Of a stretch of 64,000 nucleotides of DNA, positions 33,040 to 44,174 are shown piece after piece. The translations under genes were made by a program, and so were the position numbers. The stretch is from assembly GCA_963965975.1 (NCBI GenBank), contig OZ014413.1, positions 6,765,501 through 6,829,500 on the forward strand. The letters are read 5' to 3'. The stretch comes from Xestospongia bergquistia (Eukaryota; Porifera; Demospongiae; Haplosclerida; Petrosiidae). Position 1 is the stretch's first letter; each line of letters starts with the position of its first letter. Below the pieces are notes generated by a model that worked only from the letters and a program-made list of their open reading frames with translations, made no database searches and had not been told where the DNA came from.

Positions 33040-35727
33040 TCACATTCTTCATTTGATGGGATAACCACACAACCACAATCATGTCTTCTCTCTTTTTTCA
33101 ACTTGCATTTACATTTTCCCAACATCGACAAACTATAATACCAAAGGAAAGAATAGCAACAACATAGTTATATGAAGCCAGTAATACCTACTACCAAACA
33201 CAATAGCTGACAGGAGTTCAATTATCAACATTGCTATATAAAATAAGTCGATGTGGCTCAGTCTTGAACATCGAAATGGTTTTATATATGTTTGAATGAG
33301 TCACAATGTTATAACTGATGTTAGTTGCATTAACAAAATTAAATTAACATTGCATTCTCTAACATCAAATAGACTTATACAACAGTTATCATCCTCACTC
33401 CATAACAATAACCTTCTCCTTGTCTGTATGGTCCTTGAAAGCCTCTAGAAAAGGACGTATGTACTTATTAACACATCTCCATCTCATACAATATCTACCC
33501 AAAGTAGCAAAAGGTATAATGTATAATAACAAACTCGTCACAGCTACAGTATACACATCAATATGTTGAGGACTAAAGAAATAGTTAACATTACCATCAC
33601 CATACCACACTATTACTGTTCCATCTTGTGATAAACAAACCGAAACATAAGCTATGATGTCTATACAAGTGATGAGGACTTTAGAGAAGGAGAGATGATT
33701 GAGACCAGCTAGAACTTGGACAGAGTAACTTGCTGTTTTGTTAGAGATTCGAATTGAGTGTTGACTAAATATAATAAATCCAATGAATAAAATCCACAAG
33801 TACACTGGATAAATAAATTGTACACCAGTTTTAACAGTTGATGTCATTCCATTGTACAAACACATTGGAAACACTAGATTAAGGTTTATGAGGGATACAA
33901 AGACACTAGCACTCTGCACAAACCAATTGTTATTATCCAAATAGTCAATAGTTGAAACAGAAGTGATATTCATAGCTATTATGACACCAGCTAATGGTCC
34001 TTCTGATATAGTCAGAGGTAGTGCAAGCATTATTACTACCAGTAGCAGACCAGATAGAGCATATGCTACTATTGTAATTAACGATAGATGAGAACATGGT
34101 CTACATTCTGTACCTCCAAATACAACACTCAGATTATAATGACATTATGCACAGAGTACACCTGATTTACTGGACTCACAAATAGAGAGGAAGTCTGTCA
34201 CATTGATTAGTAGAGTATCAATCTTACAATTATCAGGAGGACAAATAGAGGCAAACCCTAAATCACTCTTATTATCAGAGAACATATGACCCAACCATTG
34301 ACCAGAATATATAGAAATAGTGGTTGTAGTGATGTTACATATTGTTGTAGGTGAAATAGCTGTGATAAAACTATTACATACACACTCACCTCCAATCAAC
34401 ATGAACCCAATTGGACAAGAATGTACATATATTTCTGCTGACCATGATGGTGGATTGCCTGGTGTTGCAATATTCAGCACTCCATGTTTGAATTTGTCTA
34501 TTTTACTTAAGACTTTGTAATTAATTTGAGTACAGTTACTGCCAGAGAGAGGTACAAGTGTTTTGTCCTGGTTTCAAATATAAGATATCTTGAGACAATT
34601 TTCCCTTAAGATAATCATTTATGATGGAGGTTTCAGCAGGAGAGTACACAATGTTACCGGAATCATCAGCAGCACAAAGAGATATTATTATTGCCTTACC
34701 AGGATAAGTGTTAATAATATGAGTAATATCAAATAATGTTGAACAGGTTATTAAGATTTTTTTATTTTTTGTAGAATAGAGGTGATCATGACAAGAACAT
34801 ATTTTGACTGGTTGAGAGGAGATATGCTTTAGCTCATTGTTATTAGTAGAGCTTGGTTCACCAAAGTATGTGATTAATTTCCAGTCAAAGAGGTCTGATT
34901 TGAAGTCATTTTGTGTGTACAGGAAAGAGCAGTTGTAAAGAGGAATGTCATAAATACTATTACCTGCTAGTCCTGCAGTGTTCCCTTCAAATTTGAAAGT
35001 GATATTTAAATTGTGTAGATTTATTTTCTTAGTATTGATTTGTATAGCATATCTAATGTGATGTGGGATAACTACATTGTCATCATATATAGCTCAACCA
35101 TAATTATAACAAAGGATTGTTGTTGAGTAATGTAGGAGTAAGTGGCTCCTGAAGAATGAGAAATGATGAGTAAAGAGAAACCGCTGGTCCATTACAACCT
35201 GTATTCTTTGTGAACAAATGTTGTCCTGTTAGACAAATGTTGCTGTTATAAGCAGCAATCATGGGGGACCTGATGTCATGAAAATGGTTACTTCCTGAAA
35301 TTGTAACATTGTTCCAGTTTATAAATGTCAAACATGCAATTGCATGTATTATACAGTGCATGACTGTGAGAAACTATATGGTAAGTGAGCTTTGCTTCAG
35401 CGTTGTTGAGAGTAAGTAAAATGTTTTTGGAGTTGTTGTCCACGAAAGCATGAAGACATGATCTTGAATTACTTCCAATGCTGTAAGAAAATGTAACCTT
35501 TTTGAATAAGATCAGTATTATTTTTTGTAAATTGCAGTTCTCAAAAATGTTTATATAAAAACGTTCTCCATATTTTAAGGAGAGTTGTCAAAAATACAGC
35601 TTAGACTATGTCCACAATACAATAACTGTAAATTTTCAAATATGAATGGATTTAAAATTAAGGACTTATTTGACACATTGTCAACATTTGACAGAGAATA
35701 CAACAATACCAGCACCACCTGTTGACA
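32542..35727. repeat. Segmental duplication, copy 1 (partner 49945-52340)
   Basis: About 3.2 kb, containing copy B of the multi-TM family and its 3' flank. It is colinear with 49945-52340, but the partner lacks several hundred bases within the ectodomain, and about 160 bp (33083-33245) is inverted in the partner. Confidence 0.85.
33040..35727 (-). pseudogene. Ectodomain plus multi-TM family, copy B
   Basis: On minus from the N-terminal side: repeat-like β-rich ectodomain (GCNGPAVSLYSSFLILQEPL, VIPHHIRYAIQINTKKINL), a Cys region (PVKICSCHDH, YPGKAIIISLCAADDSG), then CPIGFMLIGGECVC, SICPPDNCKIDTLLINVT and GVLCA. A TAA then breaks the GQCHYNL region at about 34145. Next come SVVFGGTECRPCSHL and about six TM segments (SVFVSLINLNLVFPMCLYNG, FIYPVYLWILFIGFIIFSQ), ending KEKVIVME at 33395. 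More family sequence (YIKPFRCSRLSHIDLFYIA) continues out of frame to about 33180. The order suggests a large secreted-side domain, possibly a β-helix, on a multi-pass membrane anchor; function unknown. The N-terminus with the signal peptide is missing; the gene stops at 35727 against an inverted fragment of itself. Confidence 0.65.
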
Positions 35728-35875
35728 TCAACTGTTGAAACTGTTAATTACAAATTTTAGTATTTGGATTCATCATATTTAGTCAACACTTAACTCAAAT
35801 CTCTAACAAAACAGCAAGTTACTCTTTCCATGTCTTGGCTAGTCTCAATCACCTCTCCTGTCCTCATCATTTACA
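35725..35875 (+). pseudogene. Inverted fragment of the multi-TM family C-terminus
   Basis: On plus, TTGACATCAACTGTTGAAAC through TTTAGTCAACACTTAACTCA to CAGCAAGTTACTC matches the minus-strand TM region of copy B (about 33850-33690), with an internal deletion. It lies head to head with the truncated 5' end of copy B. Confidence 0.7.
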
Positions 35876-37150
35876 ATTTTATTTAGAAAGCATGCAGCGT
35901 ATACTCTGTTCATAGCAAAGTAACTAATATTATATAAAGTACAATCTATAACAACAAACTTTTCATAGCTACAAGAGCAATATGTTAGAGATCTCTAACC
36001 GAAGGCTACCTTCACAATAAATATTGTAATATGATATATACTAAGAGATTAGTTGGGGGTTGTAAAAAAGTCACGTGATCGTATTGGCTGTTGAAGCACT
36101 CCACGTGTTATAAACGTTGTTAATTCGCACTATGAAGAAACCTTGGATATAATCTCTGTACTGTTTAAGATCTTTCTGGAGTTGATATTCCCCTATCATC
36201 GACACAATTTGCTTATGAAGTCTGTCTGAATCCTGATACAAATTTTAAAGCAATAATTTCATAGCACCAGCTGTTATTATTGGGTGAGTCAGTATTACAA
36301 ATAGTGAGTTTGTGTCCTCTTTATCAAAACATATTTATTTGTTAAAAGTGATATGAAGGGATGGTAAGAACCTTGATACACGAAAGTCTCCATAATAAGT
36401 GTATTATTCTCAATATCTCTGGTCATTTGGTACATTTGTGGTCTTTAACCAGTTGTTAAAATACTTTCTTGTCTCCCTATCATAATAATTGTATTATTAT
36501 ATAAATATCATATATTATTATCCTGTTAATATAATACTTGAATGTTTGCATGAGTGTAGTTGTGTATATGTCTTACTTTACCATAACATTCATAATATTT
36601 TGTCAGAAGGTATCCCTTGGGCTTTCCACCCACTTAAATAATGAATTCAGATACAACTCAACATGAGGTTTCATTTAAAGTATTGTTACATTTTGAATCA
36701 TTGGTGAAAGGTCCTGTTTTAATTTTGTCAACTGGAATAAAGACTAAAAGCTACATCAATTATTCCTCAAGGTATATAATAATAATTCATTAGTCTAATG
36801 TAATATACATGTATATAACATAAGGTGGATCAAACTTTATATGTGAGAAATGTTTTTATAATATAATTTTATTAAGTGCAGGTAATACAGTATTGACTTA
36901 TGTTAGAAGTCTTAAATGTAGTATAAAGTACCCTAATATAAAACTAAGTCATTTTTCTTAGAGAAAAATAATAATTATGTTGCATGGTTACTTAACTTAC
37001 AGTGGTGTAGGAGCTGTAGCGACCGTAGCAGCCATGGCCGCTACACTTTATCATTAATTTCATAGTTATTAATATTCATAAACTATTAATAATGAATAAT
37101 AATTAATTCAACTACTCTAGCTCTTCCCTTTCTTCACACTTCATTGAATC
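35876..37150. other. Non-coding stretch
   Basis: AT-rich; no ORF supported and no repeat recognised. A GC-rich knot at 37008-37040 (GTAGCGACCGTAGCAGCCAT) has no evident role. Confidence 0.5.
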
Positions 37151-37840
37151 TAAGCCACATGCATGAAATGGCAGTCGCTGGTAAAAGTGGTAGATCTTTG
37201 CCTAGCCAACCACACCAACCTCTTACTTTTCCATTTCCAAAAAGGGAATTTGGGAAAAAAGTGGTTTGTAGGAGAAGCTTCCAAGTTTCGTGGTTTAGTA
37301 AATGGTCTTGGTTACATAATATTGAAGATGTGTTGTGCTAAACTTGTGCTCGTGTTTGTTCAGAAAAAAAATTCAGTGGTCTCCTAATCTTGATATAGCA
37401 TTTATTTCAAAAGGTTACCACAACTGAAAGGATGCCTTTACTAAGTTTAATATACACTCCTAGCAACTGTCACAAAGAAGCAACTCTTATTTCCACATTG
37501 TGATCCTACTTTCCAACGTTTAAAATTAAAAATGCCAGAGGATTCTTCTGCACAAGTTGGCATTTGTGTTTTGTGTCCAACAAGGTGGGACAGTTCATGC
37601 CCAAGCTTTTAAAAGCATTACTGATAATTATGAGGTACTTCAAAAGTTATGGAATGAATGTCTAGATTTTGTCAAGGAGACAGAAATGAGGAGCAGAATT
37701 CAAGGAGTGTAGACCTGCATGAACTCATTTGATTTCTACTTTGGATTACTTTTAGGAGAGTTGTTGTTAAATCATAGTGACAACTTGAATAAAACCTTGC
37801 AGACTACTCAAATCCATCCAAAATTTTCACTTAATGATAA
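37150..37840 (+). pseudogene. hAT transposase pseudogene, ZMYM/TTF-finger type
   Basis: A plus frame carries LTFPFPKREFGKK and then SFQVSWFSKWSWLHN, the start of the TTF-type finger of ZMYM6-like hAT proteins. In other frames follow KKFSGLLILI and HKEATLI (37370-37480). After a large internal deletion come LCPTRW-like sequence (about 37580) and KSITDNYEVLQKLWNECLDF, VKETEMRSRIQGV, then TAG, then MNSFDFYFGLLLGELLLNHS and NKTLQTTQI. These are the finger and the later α-helical region; the DUF4371 core is missing. Several frameshifts and a stop break it. Confidence 0.65.
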
Positions 37841-38006
37841 TTAATCAAGTTAATTAATCTGTTCCACCCATTAATAACTAGCCACGCCTACATATTACAT
37901 CCATTGGCCTCTGCACTTAGAAATAGCTTCCTACACCTTTGACTTATCAAAGTACCTGTAAGAAAAGCAATATCCAAGTCTGTCCCATAAGTCTTAGGAA
38001 AAGGGG

Positions 38007-38051
38007 ATGGATCAGGAATGTCATCATCATCTGATGACATTCCTGATCCAT
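38007..38051. repeat. Perfect hairpin, 20-bp arms, 5-nt loop
   Basis: Left arm ATGGATCAGGAATGTCATCA (38007-38026), loop TCATC, right arm its exact reverse complement (38032-38051). No other inverted-repeat context is seen. Confidence 0.9.
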
Positions 38052-38054
38052 GTT

Positions 38055-39680
38055 ATTAATATGTGAACATTTTTTTATCTTTTTCCATCAACAGAATATT
38101 GTGTGTAATTTTCTGGATCATAACAGTTCACAATAATGGAGTTGTTTTCACTGATGTATTTAATAAACATTATGCTACCCATCTTTCCAAATGCCTTACG
38201 CGACAGCTCTTTTGTTTGTCTCCCATTCTAGGAGAAAATTTATTTTTGTAAACACTGAGCTTTTTTCTTGCTTTCAGCACAGTATGTATCAAGTTCAGAT
38301 TGTGGGTAGTGACGAGCTTTAGCTTCTTAAATATTGTAATGATTGATAATGGTCTCTAAGCAACCAATAATAATTTCTGTTAATTTCTCCAGCTACTTCC
38401 ATGACATTATCAAATTATTCAGCTGTAGACAGTTAAGTTTTTAGCTCTCGAAAGCACCTTCCATTTTTTAGCTTCTCCACTGATGACAATGTAATTGCCT
38501 CTCTCATCTGATTGTAATACATAAAACACTACCAAAAGTTCTAACTTGTTTTTAATTATCCTTATATATGGTTTAGACAGTGTTTTCAATGGATTATCAG
38601 CTAGCAATCCTCCTCATTGCTTAATTTCATCATATATATATTTAGACAAGCTCCCTCTGTATATAACATATCACTACTTGATCGTTAAAATAAGCTTTGA
38701 TAATGTTTAGAATGTTTCTGAAGTATTTGACTGATGATAACTGTTTAAGAACATTCAACACAATAGTATATTTAAAAGTGCTACAATGTTCCCTCTCACT
38801 TTCTTTTAAAGACTTGTTATAGACCTTGGTAATTGTCTTCTCATCATACCTATAGTGTTTCTATATTTCTTTTCTTATAGCAGTGAGATTAGAACTATGC
38901 CACAATTCAAACATTTTAACCATTTTGAAACTACAATTTTCATTCATTATTCTGATACCCTCTAGTTTAGTGATATCTAACTTGAGGAGTCACCAAACTA
39001 TTACCATTAGGTAAATCAATTGTGATATGCCTACATATGTCATCAATGATTACTTTCTTTTAATTCCAAAAAAGCCTCAAATCTGTTACCTTCTCAGACT
39101 TTTCTTAGAGAGCCAGTATGGTAATTATATCTGGCTCATTGTGGTAATTATATATCTTTATTAGTATGTGAAATGTTTTGTGTGTTTCCATCAATAACAT
39201 ATTCATTACATTATCTTGACTGTAACAAATCACATTGATGGAGTTTCCTTCATCGATATATGTAACTAACTCTCTCTTAGCCATCTTTCCAAATAGATTT
39301 CACAACAACTGTCTTATTAACTAACTCTGTCTTAGCCATCTTTCCAAATAGCTTCCACAACAACTCTCTTATTTATTTAATGTGCGTTTGCCTGTCTCCC
39401 TTTCCAGGATAAATGTAATTGTGACATTTGAGAAGCAAAGACGGATATATCAAAAACTTTTTCATATGGTAAACGCTGATTTTTTTTCACAGACCATATC
39501 AAGTTCATATTTGTAGATAGAAATGTGAGCTTTAGCTTCATTGATGTATATTGTGTGATAATGGTATCTAAGTAACCAACATTAATTGACTACAGTACAT
39601 TTTCTCTTAATCTATCATTTCATCATCAAATAGCTATAGACAATTGATATTTTAGCTCTTGAGAGCACCTTCCAAGATAT
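38055..39680. repeat. Diverged direct duplication, about 420-510 bp units
   Basis: 38055-38470 and about 39165-39680 align along their length: CCATCTTTCCAAAT, TTTGTCTCCC, CATATCAAGTTCA-like, GAGCTTTAGCTTC, TGATAATGGT-TCTAAG and TTTAGCTCT-GA-AGCACCTTCCA occur in the same order in both. The second unit also has an inner 60-bp repeat of CTTAGCCATCTTTCCAAATA. Minus-strand translations share short motifs (EAKA, ELDxxC) but contain stops, so this may be a decayed minus-strand exon pair. Family unknown. The DNA between the units (38471-39160) shows nothing. Confidence 0.5.
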
Positions 39681-39713
39681 AGTTTGTGCTTTTTGAGCAC
39701 AAACTATATCTTG
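39673..39713. repeat. Perfect hairpin, 18-bp arms, 5-nt loop
   Basis: CAAGATATAGTTTGTGCT (39673-39690), loop TTTTG, and its exact reverse complement (39696-39713), at the end of the second unit of the duplication. From 39714 to 40490 no gene is seen. Confidence 0.9.
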
Positions 39714-40492
39714 CTTAATGAAAGTGAGCTTAATGAAAGTGAAACTGCTTCAAGTGTCAATTTCTTGTGAATTCTAAGAATACAATACCAGATTCTCTTT
39801 ACTTCCGGTTCATGGCAGTCTGTGAATGAGAGCAAATGTTTCTTACATCACAATATATATAATTGTCTTTCCACTTTCTGTTAGTTCTTAACTCTTTATT
39901 ATTACCATAATTTCAATCCTTCAGTATGTCATATGATACTGGAGACCCAATTCAAATTTAGATGTATCATAATAAAACATTACAAAATTAGTCCTCATAC
40001 TATTCTTTCTTGTGGTTTAAGTAATATCAATATAATCAATCGCAGATAATCAGATACTGCACTGGTAAACAAAATTGCAACAAAATACTTTAAAATGAGT
40101 ACTCTAATATTAATATAGCACTCCTATTGAGCACTCATTTACACTAAAACAGCAAATAACTTGGTACAATTGACCCCACCAGTTTTATCGTAAAATGACA
40201 TATCATTTCATTTATGTAAAATTGCATAGTGCTAGTGTTTTTATACTTAGTACTGTTTCTATTGTGTATATACCTGTACGACAGTATATTGTGTTCAACA
40301 CTCAGTAAATTTTTCATTTTAGTGAGCACTTATATATACTCACTATTATGATGCTACCTTATGTCCCACACTGCTATTATTGTTATGAATTTATTAGCGA
40401 GTAACAAGAGTATAGATTGATTTACACAATTGGTATCTTATCTTAATTACATGTTCTAGATATGAACATGTTACAAATATATTATAACTTAC

Positions 40493-40801
40493 TTGATCAT
40501 GAAAGGAAATCTCATCTTTATTGTTAACCAAACTTTTAACTGAGCACTCGGCTTTGATTGAAATGAAGGCTCTATATGAGTAGTTATAGTATTTGTATTA
40601 ATGATATAAGCCCACACTATAAATGGAGTGAGTTCTTGTTGAATATATTTCTTGTAGGTTTCCTCTGGTCCTTGATCAGTTAATGAGTTATGAGCTTTTG
40701 CTATGAATGCTAAATCTGGTATAAAAATGTCATGTAATAATATTATAATAAACTTAATATTTTATACATTGATTGTCACACTTACCTGATAAACTAGCCA
40801 T
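40493..40801 (-). CDS. Hypothetical gene, two 5' exons
   Basis: Exon 1 is 40801-40786 (ATG GCT AGT TTA TCA G) with donor GTAAG at 40785. A 70-nt intron ends in CAG and exon 2 is 40715-40493, open for its whole length, ending at a GTAAG donor. The joined frame (79 codons) begins MASLSDLAFIAKAHNS and contains EETYKKYIQQELTPFIVWAY, HIEPSFQSKP and WLTIKMRFPFMIK. Good splice signals and the absence of stops suggest a real gene with more exons at lower coordinates, which I could not find. The family is not recognised. Confidence 0.5.
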
Positions 40802-41289
40802 ATTGTGATTGCTTGATTTGATTGAAGAATGTAGTTAAGCATCCATAACTCAAATGATGCTGTGCTCACAACCAATTGAACACAGAGTGGACTGCTAAGT
40901 GAAACTCACTTCATGACTCAATAAAATTCTATGCTCATAACATGGCAAGTGTTAAGCTTAGAAATTTTATTAATTTTTTATGACAATGCTATTTTATCTT
41001 CTAAGCTCCAAGTCAATCGAGCATTCAACCTCATATATCTTTAACCTTTAGATGAGAGTAATTACACATTGACTTAACTTGTCATCGTCTGGCTCTGTAT
41101 TTGTTATCTTTAGCTTTTTTTAGCATAATTTCTTCATTATCATCCATCTTCCAGGTATGTCTCAGCACTTCATACTTTCTTTAAACAGTAGCTAAGTTTA
41201 AAGGAAAATAGTATAAAATGATATTCAACTTTCATTCTGAACATTTATTTACCTTTCACTTGTTTCTCTGAATACATCCTGGGGCATAG

Positions 41290-42110
41290 AGGAACAATGT
41301 GTTGCTCAAAGAGTTTACTTGTGTTTCCTACTGAGAAGTTTGGAGATTACTCTCTAACTTTGATCGCAGAGAATGGGTTCCATGAACTGATTGTCAGGAA
41401 GCTATGAAATCATATCATTCTTTGACAAAGAGTGAACAAAAGTCTGGTGTAAGGTATAGCTGCTTACTTGTATTTCAATGCTGCCCGCATGTGTGTCATT
41501 GACCCCATGCACTATCTGCTTTGAGGAACATCAAAAATGATGTAGAACTCTGGAAATCCTCGAATATTTTGAGTTTAGTAAATTTTGAAGGCATTCAATC
41601 AAAAGTCAACAGTTTTGCTTGCCCCAGTGAAGTTGGTAGAAATCCCATCCAAAATTTCTTTGTCATTTGCTGACTTCACTGCCTAGCAGTGGAAAATTGG
41701 ACCATTTATTTTTCTCTGTATGGTTTAAAAGCAACATTGGCATGGAATCATTATAACTGTTAGATGCTATTTGTTAAGGCTTGTTGGTTATTATGTCATA
41801 TAAAATGATAGTGACGGTACATTGTTGGAGTTTTGTAAAATGTTTGTTCAAATTTATGGTTCTAATTACTCTACCATGTATATTCACCTTCATGTGCACA
41901 TTAAAGAATGCATTGAAGATTTCGGACCTGTATGTTCGTTTTGGTGTTTTAGTTTTGAGCGACTTAATGGCATACTTGGCTGTTACCATACCAAACCATC
42001 ATGACATATTTGTACAAATCACAAAATTGTTTTTGGAATGTAAAGTCTATGCACCTGTTAACTGGCCATCTGAATTTGTTGATGAATATTTGTCACTTTA
42101 AAAGCTTTTG
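41290..42110 (+). pseudogene. CACTA/EnSpm transposase pseudogene
   Basis: Plus-strand blocks in order: REWVHELIVRKL, AAYLYFNAARMCVIDPMHYL followed by L-GTSK (about 41470-41540), IPSKISLSFADFTA and QWKIGPF, CRLL-like residues, and then MYIHLHVHIKECIEDFGPV, CSFWCFSFERLNGILGCYH (about 41875-41990). A shifted frame continues with a helical tail to 42101. YFDxxRM-xxDPMHN-LG-xK and the H-x-H-GP-x-x-FWCFxFERxNG motifs are those of animal EnSpm/CACTA transposases. Many stops and at least two frameshifts are present. Confidence 0.6.
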
Positions 42111-42356
42111 ACTATAATAAAGGTTCTCATAATCAGGCTGGTATCAATGCATCTGCAAGTGCAGATATTGTTGGAGTTACTTCATGCTAGGAAACTTGCA
42201 TGCCTTGGACACAGCTTGGGAATGTAGTGTAAACAAGCAGTTTCTCAGGCTTGCACACTTGCCATAACTCAATCTTGTTTACCACTTGTATCCTTCACAT
42301 TCACAACCCTGTCACACTCTTGTGAACTGACACTTTCATTACAGTGTGAACATCAG

Positions 42357-42554
42357 GTGGCCCTGTTCATTTTTGTCATCTGTTACATAATTGCTGCGCA
42401 TAAGTACAAGTGTAGGCAAGGTAATGAACTATCTGATGTCATTGAGAGAGTTATTATTACAGAATATGCTGAAAGACAATTAGAACAAGACTATGGAATA
42501 GAGGCCGAACTTGGTCAAGATGACAAATCTGGGGTTCCACCTTATTCTACTTAA
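42357..42554 (+). pseudogene. POT/SLC15-like C-terminal fragment
   Basis: The frame ends FVICYIIAAHKYKCRQGNEL, then SDVIERVIITEYAERQLEQD and an acidic tail to TAA 42554. This matches the last TM helix and tail of the genes at 44175 and 54930. The rest of this copy is gone, cut at about 42350 next to the EnSpm remnant. Confidence 0.8.
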
Positions 42555-42664
42555 ACAATGATCTTTTAATTTATTGTATTTTTATTATGTGCTTTGTCTG
42601 TTTGCCTAACTGTACGACAATTGATATATTACATATCATGATGATTATAAACTAATGAATTGTA

Positions 42665-43000
42665 ATAGTGAACCTTCCAATGAGGTACAAGAGAGGGAGT
42701 GTGATCAGTGTAAAATCACAAAATTCATTATTCATAATATTTCTTTTCTCTATAATAAATTAGAATTTAACTTTTATTATGGCATTACGTTACTGAGGCT
42801 ATCAGATAAGTTTCTATGGTGTTTGTAAGGTTAAATAAATTGTGTTAAGATCATAGCAATTGAGTGATTGTTTATGTAATATAAATGCACTATACGATAA
42901 TGACATCACTTTATTTGCAGTTTCCCGTACCTGTACATTTATATAGAAGTTGCTTGTCTTGTGAACTCACTTATCAAAGTAATCTGTAGTTAAGGCGAAC
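42665..43000 (+). repeat. Duplicated upstream module of transporter copies (partner 61632-62008)
   Basis: The 336 bp before the ATG at 43001 match the 370 bp before the ATG at 62009: AACCTTCCAATGAG-TACAAG, TTTTCTCTATAAT, GAATTTAACTTTT, ATGATGACATCACT-like, TGTACATTT, in order. It probably carries the ancestral promoter and 5' leader. Confidence 0.75.
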
Positions 43001-43655
43001 ATGAAGTACAAAAATATTTGTGTTCATTCTAAAGGAGCTCTTGTGGTACTTGGCAACAAGCATCTTGCTCTTAACTACTACTATGGTGGGAGATCTTTTT
43101 AATGAAACTTAGTGAAATTTTTTATGTAAACTTTGCTGCAGCTAGACTCTACTATGTCTCTCCTCTTCTTGATTTGTTAGTTGAGAAATCGATTAGATAT
43201 ATAGTTTTATTGATGAGAAACTATTACTATTTGTTGGATTCTTAAGCTTTGTCAACATGGTTACGATAGTGACTCTTTACTTTTACATAAAAAAAAGCAT
43301 TGCTGTAGTCTGTGTATGTTTAATTGCAAATTTTCCATACTTCTTTGGATATGGCCTATATGAAGCTAATGTTGAATAACATTAGCTTGATCAACTTCAG
43401 TTTGCATCATCTCAAGAGTTAAGTAGGTTTGTGTATTGGGTTATCTATATTGATTTTTTACATGCTTTAATTTACATTTACATTTTAATTGCTTTTACAT
43501 TGTTGTCAACCTCAAGTTTCATTTATAAACATACTTTTTATTTCCTTTCTTCTAGTATTTTTGGTTATTTTGTGCTTAATGTCATCATCACAGTCTTGTC
43601 ACTTGGTTATTGAGCGAGCTCAACACAACAATTCTATCAAACCAATCTGAAAAAG
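43001..43655 (+). pseudogene. POT/SLC15-like pseudogene, N-terminal 40%
   Basis: Starts MKYKNICVHSKGALVVL like the intact copies, then a one-base gain shifts the frame (CTTGGCAACAAG). Later blocks in other frames are FFGYGLYEANV, LQFASSQELSRFVYWVIYID and FIYKHTFYFLSSSIFGY, ending at LVIERAQHNNSIKPI. Sequence similarity ends at about 43655. Numerous shifts and short deletions are present. Confidence 0.8.
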
Positions 43656-44174
43656 ACCTTTTTTGTTTTTTGATTTAAATATATATATTTTAAGTCACAT
43701 AGCTTACCTAAGAATGGACAACTGAAATTAAATATTATTATCAATGATAAAGTCACAAGTAGCTATTATATATAGTCATTGTGTCATTTTCATGTTTTTA
43801 AATGTATAATTACTTATAAATATTCATTATTAATAAAACATATGGTTGTAATTTGATGGAAAAGTATGACATTGTGTGTTTTCATATGTGTATGTGCTTA
43901 TGTGTTAATGTATATATGCAATTGTATAAAGCAGTAACTATTGTTAATTATGTAACATTTGATTTCAGTTATCAAATATGAAGTTGTTGTTCACTAGATA
44001 TGCATTCATATATAATAATGTGTGTGTATATTTCTTGTTATTGTTATGGCTAGATATAATACTGAAACTGAGCCAAACGGTTATATAAACAGTAAAACAT
44101 TTTACAGATTATATATACTATTGTTTTCGTGCAGTTGCTAAGTTGACGTTGTATGGACCTCTAACCAGAGTTGA
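43656..44174. other. Intergenic, likely promoter region of the next transporter
   Basis: AT-rich with no ORF. No clear TATA or other promoter motif is decisive. Confidence 0.5.
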
